Source: Flavobacterium agri (GTDB lineage: Bacteria > Bacteroidota > Bacteroidia > Flavobacteriales > Flavobacteriaceae). From it: a DNA stretch of 64,000 nt. The stretch lies in the NCBI RefSeq assembly GCF_013401995.1, contig NZ_JACBJI010000005.1:186843-250842 (forward strand). Direction: 5' to 3'. How positions within the stretch are numbered: position 1 is the stretch's first letter; every line of letters begins with the position of its first letter. This document shows, in pieces, positions 15,663 to 23,433 of the stretch. The position numbers were made by a program, and so were the translations under genes. A model generated the notes under the pieces. The model ran no database searches, had not been told where the DNA came from, and was given only the letters and a program-made list of their open reading frames with translations.

Positions 15663-18476
15663 ATGCCGAAACTTTATCTCTCCGTGCTGGCGCTGCTGGT
15701 CGGGCTAGGCTGCTTTGCGCAGAATTCCGTCACCATCAAGGGCAAAATCCTTGAAGACAAAACCCAAATTCCACTCGAAGCCGTGACGGTTTACATCGCA
15801 TCGGCCAAAGACTCTACCGTAATCGATTATACGGTCACTGACAAAAGCGGGGCGTTTTCGTTCACGTCGCGCAAAACCGATAAACCCGTAGTATTCAAAG
15901 TGTCGTTCATCGGTTTCAAATCCATCGAAAAAACCTACGACAAAGGGCTTTCGACAAACCTCGATTTCGGCGTGATGCGCATGGAAGAAAGCGAGATGAT
16001 GCTCGGCGAAGTGACCGTCAAGAACGAAGCGCCGCCGATCCGAATCAAAAACGACACACTCGAATTCAATGCATCTTCGTTCAAGATCAGGCCCGATGCC
16101 AATGTCGAGACGTTGCTCAAGCAACTGCCGGGAGTCGAGATCGACAACGAAGGAAAAATCACCGTCAACGGAAAAGAAGTCTCGCAAATCCTCGTGAACG
16201 GAAAGCCGTTTTTCGACAAGGAAGGAAAAGTCGCGTTGCAGAATCTTCCGAGCGACATCATCAACAAAGTACAGATTACCGACGCCAAGACCAAGAAAGA
16301 AGAACTTTCGGGCGAAAAGGCGAGTTCCAACAACGCGAGCATCAACCTGACGATAGACGAGGAGAAAAATAAAGGTTTCTTCGGCAAAATCAATGGCGGA
16401 TACGGCACAGACGACCGATACGAATCGAGTCTCATGCTTAACTATTTCAACAACAAGCGCAAGATTTCGTTGCTCGCTTCGGCCAATAACATCAACTCGA
16501 CGGGATTCACGATGAACGAGATTTTCGATTCGATGGGCGGAGGTCGCAATTATTCGGTCTGGACTAACGACAATGGTTCTTTCGGAATCAACAACATGCA
16601 ATTCGGAGGCGGGAACGGGATTACGACCTCGCAACTCGTCGGACTCAATTATGGGGATGAGCTGATCAAGGATTTTTCGAGCAACGGCAGTTATTTCTAC
16701 AATGCGGCGCGTACCGAAAACACGAACCGCACGCGCGAGAAGACACTCCTGAATTCGGGAAGTTTCACGACGGATTCGAATTCGAAAACCGTCGACGATC
16801 GCATCGGGCACAACGTCAATCTCGATCTGGAATACAAAATCGACTCGCTTACGACGGTGAATTTCGCGCCCCGTTTCGTGAAAGGCCATTCGTATAATGA
16901 AAACAAAGGCGGATCTGTGACGACCGAGGAAAACGGCAGGATTTCAAGAGAATCTTCGCGCGACAATTTCAGCAACAGCGACAACCAAAGCCTTGGAGGA
17001 AACTTGTATATCAACCGAGCATTCAAGCGAAAAGGCCGATTCGTGAGCTTGTGGTTAGAGAGCGAATTCACCAAATCGGATGCCGAAAACCGGAACCTTT
17101 CGCAAAACACATTCTATCGCGACACGGACGAAGACGGCGTGACCGATGCGATCGACAACGACGACCGAAACCAGAAGCGACTCGATCGCAACCTAAGCGA
17201 CCGTTTCCAGGGCGGCATCGACTTCACCGAACCTTTGAAAGATTCGATCAACATCAAGATCGGCATCGATTTCTCGAAAGAGCAGAACATCGGCAACCGA
17301 CACACGTACGACTTCGATGCCACGACCGACTCCTATTCGTTGCTCAACGATTCCATCACGAATTACCTGCGTTCGGCTACGCGCAAGATTGCACCGCAGG
17401 CGGGTTTCTCGATCAACAAGAAGAAACTCAACTTGCAGGCGAATTTCGGGACGGCGGTGTATTTGTTCGAAGCGAATTCCGATTATTTGGGTGACAAGGT
17501 TTCGATAAGCCAGGAAAAAATCTACCCGACGGGAAATCTTTGGGGCGGCTTCAACTTTACGAAATCGATGAATTTATGGGTGAATTATTCATTTAACGTA
17601 GATTTTCCTTCCGCGGCCCAAGTCTTGCCCGTGACCGATGTTTCGGATCCGCTCAACACGAGGACGGGAAATCCGGCTTTGAGTCCGAACAAATCGCACT
17701 ACACGTATATCAGCTTCCGCGATTACGACTACGCGACGAAATCGGGCTGGAGCATTTACGGAGGCGGGAATTTCTTTGAAAGCCAGGTTGTCGGTTCCAC
17801 TACATATGATTCGAGCCGCAAGAGCACGACCGAATACGTGAACGTTTCGGGCAACTCAAGCTTGTGGTTCGGCGGAAACTGGAGCAGGACGATCAAGCAC
17901 GAAGCGCATTCGTATCGCTTTGGCTTCGGGCTTAACGGCGGCTACAACCGCAACCAAGGTTTCCTCGAAGGCGAATTGTACGACGCAAAATCGACGAGAT
18001 TGTCGCCTCGCGTGATGTTCAATTACGATTATGGCGAATTGTTGAGCGTCGCGCCTCGTTACGAACTCACGTACAACGAAACGAACTACACGAATTTCTC
18101 TACCGACAAACAAACCAACGTCACGCACAAGTTCACGTTGCAGACGACGAGCTATTGGCCAAAACACGTAGTTTTCGGAAACGATTTCAGCTACACGTAT
18201 AATTCAAATATAGCCGACGGATTTAAAAAGGATTTCTATCTTTGGAACGCTAGTCTCGGCTACAATTTCCTAAGTGACCATCTGTTGTTCAAGGTGAAGG
18301 TTTACGACGTGTTGAACCAAAATCAGAACACCACGCGCAGCATTTCGGCTACGTACATACGCGATGAGGAAAATGTCGTGCTCAAGCGCTACGCGATGTT
18401 CTCGCTGACTTACAAGCTCGACAAGTTCGCGGGCAAGAAGAAAGAAGGCGGAAGGCGTTTCTGGATGTTCGACTAA
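15663..18476 (+). CDS. TonB-dependent-receptor-like outer membrane beta-barrel protein, 937 aa
   Basis: Order: signal peptide (MPKLYLSVLALLVGLGCFAQ), CarboxypepD-regulatory-like domain (about 22-115), plug domain (about 120-220, with LKQLPGVEIDNEGKITVNG) and a long outer-membrane barrel of the OMP_b-brl_3 type (about 240-937). These receptors take up or sense ligands at the outer membrane; substrate unknown. No SusD partner is present, so this is not a SusCD pair. It continues into the 162-aa gene 10 nt downstream. Full length, no frame disruption. Confidence 0.85.
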   Translation: MPKLYLSVLALLVGLGCFAQNSVTIKGKILEDKTQIPLEAVTVYIASAKDSTVIDYTVTDKSGAFSFTSRKTDKPVVFKVSFIGFKSIEKTYDKGLSTNLDFGVMRMEESEMMLGEVTVKNEAPPIRIKNDTLEFNASSFKIRPDANVETLLKQLPGVEIDNEGKITVNGKEVSQILVNGKPFFDKEGKVALQNLPSDIINKVQITDAKTKKEELSGEKASSNNASINLTIDEEKNKGFFGKINGGYGTDDRYESSLMLNYFNNKRKISLLASANNINSTGFTMNEIFDSMGGGRNYSVWTNDNGSFGINNMQFGGGNGITTSQLVGLNYGDELIKDFSSNGSYFYNAARTENTNRTREKTLLNSGSFTTDSNSKTVDDRIGHNVNLDLEYKIDSLTTVNFAPRFVKGHSYNENKGGSVTTEENGRISRESSRDNFSNSDNQSLGGNLYINRAFKRKGRFVSLWLESEFTKSDAENRNLSQNTFYRDTDEDGVTDAIDNDDRNQKRLDRNLSDRFQGGIDFTEPLKDSINIKIGIDFSKEQNIGNRHTYDFDATTDSYSLLNDSITNYLRSATRKIAPQAGFSINKKKLNLQANFGTAVYLFEANSDYLGDKVSISQEKIYPTGNLWGGFNFTKSMNLWVNYSFNVDFPSAAQVLPVTDVSDPLNTRTGNPALSPNKSHYTYISFRDYDYATKSGWSIYGGGNFFESQVVGSTTYDSSRKSTTEYVNVSGNSSLWFGGNWSRTIKHEAHSYRFGFGLNGGYNRNQGFLEGELYDAKSTRLSPRVMFNYDYGELLSVAPRYELTYNETNYTNFSTDKQTNVTHKFTLQTTSYWPKHVVFGNDFSYTYNSNIADGFKKDFYLWNASLGYNFLSDHLLFKVKVYDVLNQNQNTTRSISATYIRDEENVVLKRYAMFSLTYKLDKFAGKKKEGGRRFWMFD

Positions 18477-18486
18477 ATATTTATAC

Positions 18487-18975
18487 ATGACATATACGGC
18501 AAAATTCGACGGGAAAACCGTCAGGGTTTACAACGGTGAGAAGCTGTTCGGTTCTATCGATTTCAGCAAGGAGAGAATGGCGCATGCCGATATTTTTATT
18601 TACACCGACCGATTCCACGTCGGGCCCGAAAGTGCCGCCGACAAAGACATCGTGGTGACCAAAGCGGACGTTCCTGTGTTCAAGTTCAACTTCGACAAAC
18701 TTTGGGGCGGAGCCGAAATCGAGGCCAACGGAGAACCGATAGGCTATGAAGTGAAAGGCAAATGGTTCAAGCCCGGAACGCGTCTTGTAAACGAAAACGA
18801 TGAGGATCTTGTCGTAATCAAAAACGATAACGCCATTACGTTAAAAGGTTTTGATTTGGAAGTCAACGACGACGACATCGAGCCTGTAATGATCATGTCG
18901 ACGCTATATTATCACATCTATGCGTCCAATGCCGCGAATCCGACCTTTATGATGTCCAATCTGTTTTGGAAATAA
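18487..18975 (+). CDS. Hypothetical protein (possibly LURP-one/tubby-like fold), 162 aa
   Basis: Soluble, no signal peptide. Predicted beta-rich with alternating short strands and charged turns (KFDGKTVRVYNGEKLFG; FDLEVNDDDIEPVMIM), somewhat reminiscent of the LURP-one/tubby C-terminal barrel, but that is only an impression. The gene starts 10 nt after the receptor gene and is followed by a terminator, so the two form one transcript. Confidence 0.7.
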   Translation: MTYTAKFDGKTVRVYNGEKLFGSIDFSKERMAHADIFIYTDRFHVGPESAADKDIVVTKADVPVFKFNFDKLWGGAEIEANGEPIGYEVKGKWFKPGTRLVNENDEDLVVIKNDNAITLKGFDLEVNDDDIEPVMIMSTLYYHIYASNAANPTFMMSNLFWK

Positions 18976-18981
18976 AATCAG

Positions 18982-19006
18982 AAACCACGGTGAGAGCCGT
19001 GGTTTT
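18982..19006 (+). terminator. Bidirectional terminator
   Basis: AAACCACGG-tgagag-CCGTGGTTT, then T-rich. It lies between the convergent 162-aa gene and the TPR gene. Confidence 0.85.
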
Positions 19007-19011
19007 ATTTT

Positions 19012-19797
19012 TTAGGGACATTTCTTTTCGGTGATCAACGTCTGGGCTTCTAGGTATCCTAGCGCGCTGGCTTTTCTTAAGTCGGAACAATAATCGCCCG
19101 AAATTTTATTGTTGATGCGGTACAAAGCGCGATCGTAAACGGCTTCGGGATCTTTCGGACGCAGTTTTACGGCTACGTCGAAATCGGCAAGAGCGGTTTT
19201 ATCCTTGAGTTTTTCCTTGCACAGCGCGCGACTCAAATACAGGTCGCCGTCGTTAGGATCAATCGTAAGCGCGCGGTCGAAATCGGTTACGGCCTCGCGG
19301 TACATCTCGAGTTGGAAATACAAATATCCGCGGTTGATATACGCCTGCGCATTCATCGGATCAAGACCGATACAAGCCGTATATGCCGAAATCGCACCAC
19401 GTTTGTCCTCGGTCAGCGATTTGGCGTAAGCGAGGTTGAAATGCGCCTTGTATTCTTTGCTGTTGAGTTTTACGCAGGCAGCATAATCGGCTATGGCTTT
19501 CTGGAGTTCGTTGCGTCGTTCGTATAGAAGGCCGCGGCTGAAATACACCTGGAACGGGTTCGGATTGTTCTCGAGCGCTTTTTCGTAATCTTTGAGCGCT
19601 TCATCGGCCATCTCGTCGAGCTTGGCTTTCCAATAGCCGCGTTTGTAATAATAATCGATTGTAGGATTTATCTTGATTTTTTCATCAAGTTCGGCGATGT
19701 TCTTTAGGATTTGTTCTTTAGGGAAACCTTGTGCGAAAAGGGAGTGCGCGCATAAAAGCAACACAATCAGCATGCTGGGAAGAAATCGTTTACTCAT
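19012..19797 (-). CDS. Periplasmic TPR-repeat protein, 261 aa
   Basis: Signal peptide (MSKRFLPSMLIVLLLCAHSLFAQ) and about five to six TPR units of 34 residues with the W/LG-Y-A-P spacing (for example AYINRGYLYFQLEMYREA). TPR arrays are protein-binding scaffolds. Two Cys near the end (YCSDL, KKCP) may form a disulphide. No catalytic domain. Partner unknown. Confidence 0.85.
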   Translation of the reverse strand: MSKRFLPSMLIVLLLCAHSLFAQGFPKEQILKNIAELDEKIKINPTIDYYYKRGYWKAKLDEMADEALKDYEKALENNPNPFQVYFSRGLLYERRNELQKAIADYAACVKLNSKEYKAHFNLAYAKSLTEDKRGAISAYTACIGLDPMNAQAYINRGYLYFQLEMYREAVTDFDRALTIDPNDGDLYLSRALCKEKLKDKTALADFDVAVKLRPKDPEAVYDRALYRINNKISGDYCSDLRKASALGYLEAQTLITEKKCP

Positions 19798-19928
19798 TGG
19801 GGCGGTATTATCTACGAAATAAATAAAAAAATCGTTTCGTTGTGCTATTTGCAGTTTTTCCCGATGATTTCGGTGCCTTGCTTCATGTTCTATCCGAAGC
19901 GATTTTCTATAGAAAGCTAAAAATAAAA

Positions 19929-19950
19929 ATCGCGGTTTTAAGGCCGCGAT
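19929..19950 (-). terminator. Probable terminator of the M23-TPM cluster
   Basis: ATCGCGG-ttttaagg-CCGCGAT hairpin between A/T-rich flanks, downstream (minus strand) of the last TPM gene. Confidence 0.6.
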
Positions 19951-19971
19951 CTTATGATTATTCTATTAAAA

Positions 19972-20017
19972 TTTGGAATTTGGAATTTGGAATTTGGAAT
20001 TTGGAATTTGGAATTTT
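19972..20017. repeat. Heptanucleotide tandem repeat (TTTGGAA)6
   Basis: Six perfect copies of TTTGGAA (19972-20013) plus a partial seventh, ending 7 nt before the stop codon of the TPM gene. It would be transcribed in the 3' UTR. A candidate for slippage; it does not alter any reading frame. Confidence 0.9.
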
Positions 20018-20023
20018 CCCCAA

Positions 20024-20812
20024 TTACCAACTTCCTCCCGCGCCTCCGCCCGAGAATCCGCCGCCGCCGAAGCCACCGCCGAAACCGCCGCCTCCGCCTC
20101 CGAAACCGCCACCCGATGATCCGCCTCCGCCGAAACCGCCTCGTCCGAGACTGCTAAGGATCAGGATGTCTGCAAGATCGGGTCCCGAAAAACGTCCGCT
20201 GCCGCGACCGCCTCCGCCTTTTCCGCGAAAAATCGCAATAAGGACGAAAATGACGATCATGATCACGATGATGGCGATGAAGCCCGCAGGTCCGTCTTCG
20301 GTTTGGCGTGTGCCTTTGTATTTGCCTTTGAGCACGTCGAAAATCGCGTCGGCACCTTTGTCAAGGCCGCGATAATAGCTTCCGGCCTTGAATTCGGGAA
20401 TGATGACGTTGCGCACGAGTTCTCCCGTGATACCCGCCGTCAATCGGTCTTCGACTCCATAACCCGGAGCGATCCAAATACGGCGTTCCTGGGCTGCGAG
20501 CAAAATGAACACACCGTTGTCTTCTTTGGCCTGTCCGACACCCCATTCATGACCCCATTTCGGAGCCAAAATCCCGATGTCCTCACCGTTAATGGTCGGA
20601 ACCGTAACGACTACGATTTGCGTGGTCGTCGAATCGGAATAACGCACGAGTTTTTCTTCGAGCTGCGTCTTTTCGGAAGCACTCAGCAAATTCGCGTAAT
20701 CGTAAAGGCTCGTTTGGAAATCGGGCTTTTTCGGAATGTCGAACTGGGCGAAACCGATCGTAGTGAGCAACAGTACAAAAGGTAATATCGCTTTTCTGAA
20801 CCACTTTGTCAT
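20024..20812 (-). CDS. TPM domain protein with Gly-rich tail (YgcG family), 262 aa
   Basis: Signal peptide (MTKWFRKAILPFVLLLTTIGFAQ), TPM domain (about 30-160, with LYDYANLLSASEK at its start and WIAPGYGVEDRLTAGITG near its end), one membrane helix (about 175-195, IAIIVIMIVIFVLIAIF) and a C-terminal tail almost entirely of Gly, Ser and Phe, typical of YgcG proteins. TPM domains occur in membrane-quality-control and photosystem-repair proteins, some with phosphatase activity. ATG at 20812 overlaps the stop of the preceding TPM gene by one base, implying coupled translation. Confidence 0.88.
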   Translation of the reverse strand: MTKWFRKAILPFVLLLTTIGFAQFDIPKKPDFQTSLYDYANLLSASEKTQLEEKLVRYSDSTTTQIVVVTVPTINGEDIGILAPKWGHEWGVGQAKEDNGVFILLAAQERRIWIAPGYGVEDRLTAGITGELVRNVIIPEFKAGSYYRGLDKGADAIFDVLKGKYKGTRQTEDGPAGFIAIIVIMIVIFVLIAIFRGKGGGGRGSGRFSGPDLADILILSSLGRGGFGGGGSSGGGFGGGGGGFGGGFGGGGFSGGGAGGSW

Positions 20813-21249
20813 CAGCTTCTCGATATTTCGTTCGACAATTCGTCCGTATCGCCTTCTTCCCACGGGAAAAACTGGCGCAATCTTTCACCGGCGCGTGCAA
20901 TTCCTTCAACAAGACCTTGCTTGAAATCGCCATTCTTGAAATGCGACTGCATCACGTCTTTGGTGCAATCCCAAAAATCGTTCTCTACTGCGGCATCGAT
21001 TCCTTTGTCGCCGAGTATGACGAATTGGCGGTCGTCTACGGCAAGGTAGATGAGTACGCCATTCTGCAATTTGGTATTGTCCATTTTGAGCAGGTGGAAT
21101 ATTTCGGTCGCGCGTTTGAAATGGTCGCTGTTCGAATGCTTTTCGATATGCACGCGTATTTCACCCGAGGTTTCCTTTTCGGCCAATCGTATGGCTTCGA
21201 TCACCTCGCGTTCGTCGTCGTGACTTAAAAGATCGCTTACTTCGGTCAT
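20812..21249 (-). CDS. TPM domain protein, 145 aa
   Basis: A compact, soluble TPM domain (IRLAEKETSGEIRVHIEKHS; YLAVDDRQFVILGDKGID) with no signal peptide. It overlaps both its neighbours (lemA-like upstream, the longer TPM gene downstream) by one base, so the three form a translationally coupled unit. LemA-TPM-TPM is a recurrent bacterial gene set; its exact role is unsettled. Confidence 0.88.
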   Translation of the reverse strand: MTEVSDLLSHDDEREVIEAIRLAEKETSGEIRVHIEKHSNSDHFKRATEIFHLLKMDNTKLQNGVLIYLAVDDRQFVILGDKGIDAAVENDFWDCTKDVMQSHFKNGDFKQGLVEGIARAGERLRQFFPWEEGDTDELSNEISRS

Positions 21250-21842
21250 TAGAATTTGACTTCTACGGGTTTGTCGGCGCCTTCGGTTGACTTGAAGAAA
21301 GGTTTTTGCGCGTAACTTCCGAGGAAAAAGCTTTGAGGTGCAGCAAGTATGTAGCTGTTATAAATTCTAACCTTTTCGTTGAAACGCGTCCTTGCTGTTA
21401 AAATTTGATTTTCCGTACTCGCAAGTTCATCTTGTAATTTCAAAAAGTTTTGATTTGCCTTTAAATCAGGATACTTCTCTACTGTCACCAAAAGTCGCCC
21501 AAGCGCCGAACTGACACCTGATTGCGCTTGTTGGAATTGCGTCAATTGTTCAGGGGTTATATTTGTCGGGTCAACTTGTACAGATGTAGCTTTCGAACGA
21601 GCTTCGATTACGGCAGTCAATGTCGATTTTTCAAAATCCGCGGCACCTTTAACTGTATTGACCAAATTTTGAATAAGATCATTACGTCTTTGGTATGCCG
21701 CTTCTACATCCGCCCACTGGCCTTGAACATCTTGGTCCTTACGAAGCGCGGAATTTTTCACGCTAAACGAATAAATTACTACGAGGAGAATAATTCCTAG
21801 AATCGCTCCGATTCCGATAATCCATGGCAAAAATCTTTTCAT
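21249..21842 (-). CDS. lemA: LemA family protein, 197 aa
   Basis: N-terminal membrane helix (about 7-27, IIGIGAILGIILLVVIYSF) and the LemA coiled-coil core (QWADVEAAYQRRNDLIQNLV; RFNEKVRIYNSYI) with the usual C-terminal YAQKPFF segment. Full length. LemA proteins are membrane-anchored helical proteins that travel with TPM proteins; function not established. Confidence 0.93.
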   Translation of the reverse strand: MKRFLPWIIGIGAILGIILLVVIYSFSVKNSALRKDQDVQGQWADVEAAYQRRNDLIQNLVNTVKGAADFEKSTLTAVIEARSKATSVQVDPTNITPEQLTQFQQAQSGVSSALGRLLVTVEKYPDLKANQNFLKLQDELASTENQILTARTRFNEKVRIYNSYILAAPQSFFLGSYAQKPFFKSTEGADKPVEVKF

Positions 21843-21893
21843 GATGTTTGATTTTAATTTGTTATTAATGTTATTGGCAGTCGATGTATCAAA

Positions 21894-22226
21894 TTACAGT
21901 CCATTCTTCAAGTCTGTCAGCTGTTTTTTTATGGCTTCGAGTTTTGAGATGATCTCGAACTTGTCGAGCGTTTTTTTCTGGCCTTCCTTGAGATGTGTTT
22001 TCGCGCCTTCGAGCGTAAAACCGCGCTCTTTCACCAAATGATAGATGAGTTGCAGGTTCTTTACGTCCTCGGGTGTGAAAAGTCGGTTTCCTTTGGCATT
22101 TTTCTTGGGTTTGAGGATGTCGAATTCCTTGTCCCAAAATCGGATCAGCGACGCATTGACGTTGAACGCCTTTGCCACTTCGCCTATGCTGTAATATCGT
22201 TTGTCTGGTGAAAGTTCTATGTGCAT
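21894..22226 (-). CDS. MerR family transcriptional regulator, 110 aa
   Basis: N-terminal winged-helix MerR domain (YYSIGEVAKAFNVNASLIRFW, residues about 11-75) with the MerR-typical NRLFTPEDV segment and a short C-terminal helix; no effector-binding Cys cluster. It lies between the M23 peptidase gene and lemA with gaps of about 90 and 50 nt and may control this cluster. Confidence 0.9.
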   Translation of the reverse strand: MHIELSPDKRYYSIGEVAKAFNVNASLIRFWDKEFDILKPKKNAKGNRLFTPEDVKNLQLIYHLVKERGFTLEGAKTHLKEGQKKTLDKFEIISKLEAIKKQLTDLKNGL

Positions 22227-22315
22227 GTATTCTTTTTATTCTCTGATGCCGAAGATTGAACGGTATTCTGTCTAAACACGGCACTGTCTATTATTTATCC
22301 GTCTATTATCTTGAT

Positions 22316-23293
22316 TTAGTCAAGAGATTGGTTTTCCTGGTTGGCCACTTTGGCGATCTGTATGTATTCGGCGGCCGAAATATTTCCGTAATAATAATTC
22401 AAAGGGTTGACGACTTCTCCGTTTTTATGGACTTCGTAATGCAGGTGAGGCGCTTCAGAACGACCCGTGCTTCCCACAAATCCTATCAAGTCGCCGCGTT
22501 TGACGCGTTTTCCGGCGCGAACGTTGTACTTGCTCAAATGTCCGTACAAGGTTTCGTATCCGTATCCGTGACGGATCACGATGTGATTTCCGTATCCCGA
22601 TGCCGTGTTGTCGGCGCGTTCCACGATTCCGTCGCCCGTGGCGTAAATCGGCGTTCCGGTGCGCGACGAAAAATCCATACCCGCGTGGAATTTGCGCACT
22701 TTGGTAAACGGATCGGTGCGATACCCGAAACCCGACGCGACCGCCCGTAAATTTTCATTCTTCACGGGTTGGATCGCCGGTATTGCGGCCAATAATTTAT
22801 TTTTCTCCTTCGCGAGTTTCAAAATTTCATCAAGCGATTTGGATTGTATCGCAAGTTGCTTCGAAATCACATCGACACGTTTTGAGGTGTTGACTACGAG
22901 TTCGGAATTGTCGTAACCTTCGAGCTCCTTATATCGGTTTACGCCGCCAAATCCTGCTTTTCGCTGCTCATCGGGAATGGGCGAAGTGTTGAAATACGTG
23001 CGATAGATGTTGTTGTCGCGTTCTTCGATGTTCGCCAAAACCTCGTCGATCTGGTCCATTTTCTTGTTCAGGATCGAATACTGGATCTTGAAATTGTCGA
23101 CTTCGCGAGACAGCAAACGATCTTTCGGAGTCTCGAAATAAGGTGTGTTGAGCAACACGATGAAGGCCAACGTACCGAACAAAGCCGAAGCCAGTAAGAA
23201 CAAGGCCGCATACGCTACTTTCGTGCGCTTTTTGATCTTGATTTTGCGAAACGCCAGATTTTCGGAATCGTAGTAATATTTTACCTTTTTCAT
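22316..23293 (-). CDS. M23 family metallopeptidase (LytM-type), 325 aa
   Basis: Membrane helix (about 26-50), a coiled-coil stalk (about 60-170) and a C-terminal M23 domain with the zinc ligands in FHAGMDFS and the HLHYEV motif, so likely an active peptidoglycan endopeptidase or envelope remodelling factor acting in the periplasm. First gene of the minus-strand cluster M23-MerR-LemA-TPM-TPM; a TAAATTTG box (minus strand, 23363-23356) is the likely promoter. Confidence 0.92.
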   Translation of the reverse strand: MKKVKYYYDSENLAFRKIKIKKRTKVAYAALFLLASALFGTLAFIVLLNTPYFETPKDRLLSREVDNFKIQYSILNKKMDQIDEVLANIEERDNNIYRTYFNTSPIPDEQRKAGFGGVNRYKELEGYDNSELVVNTSKRVDVISKQLAIQSKSLDEILKLAKEKNKLLAAIPAIQPVKNENLRAVASGFGYRTDPFTKVRKFHAGMDFSSRTGTPIYATGDGIVERADNTASGYGNHIVIRHGYGYETLYGHLSKYNVRAGKRVKRGDLIGFVGSTGRSEAPHLHYEVHKNGEVVNPLNYYYGNISAAEYIQIAKVANQENQSLD

Positions 23294-23307
23294 GTCTCAA
23301 AAAGTCC

Positions 23308-23363
23308 TATTTTTGCCGTTCAAAAACAGGGTTTTCGGCTGTTTTGCCTTATCAACAAATTTA
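23308..23363. promoter_or_regulatory. Divergent promoters for alaS and the M23 cluster
   Basis: TATTTTTG on the plus strand (23308-23315) for alaS, leaving an mRNA leader of about 110 nt, and TAAATTTG on the minus strand (23363-23356) for the M23 gene. The -33 regions are not clear. Confidence 0.5.
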
Positions 23364-23433
23364 ATTAAATGTTTGGATTGGGGCGGAGTTGACGGAAACT
23401 TTTGACATTTTTTTGATTTCCAAATTTTCAGTC

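Noticed and set aside
15705..16889. 394-aa antisense frame over the outer-membrane receptor gene
   Set aside because: Same compositional artefact; very Arg/Val/Phe-rich translation with no domain, opposite a clear receptor.
19972..20017. Possible CRISPR array
   Set aside because: The unit is 7 nt with no spacers; it is a simple tandem repeat.
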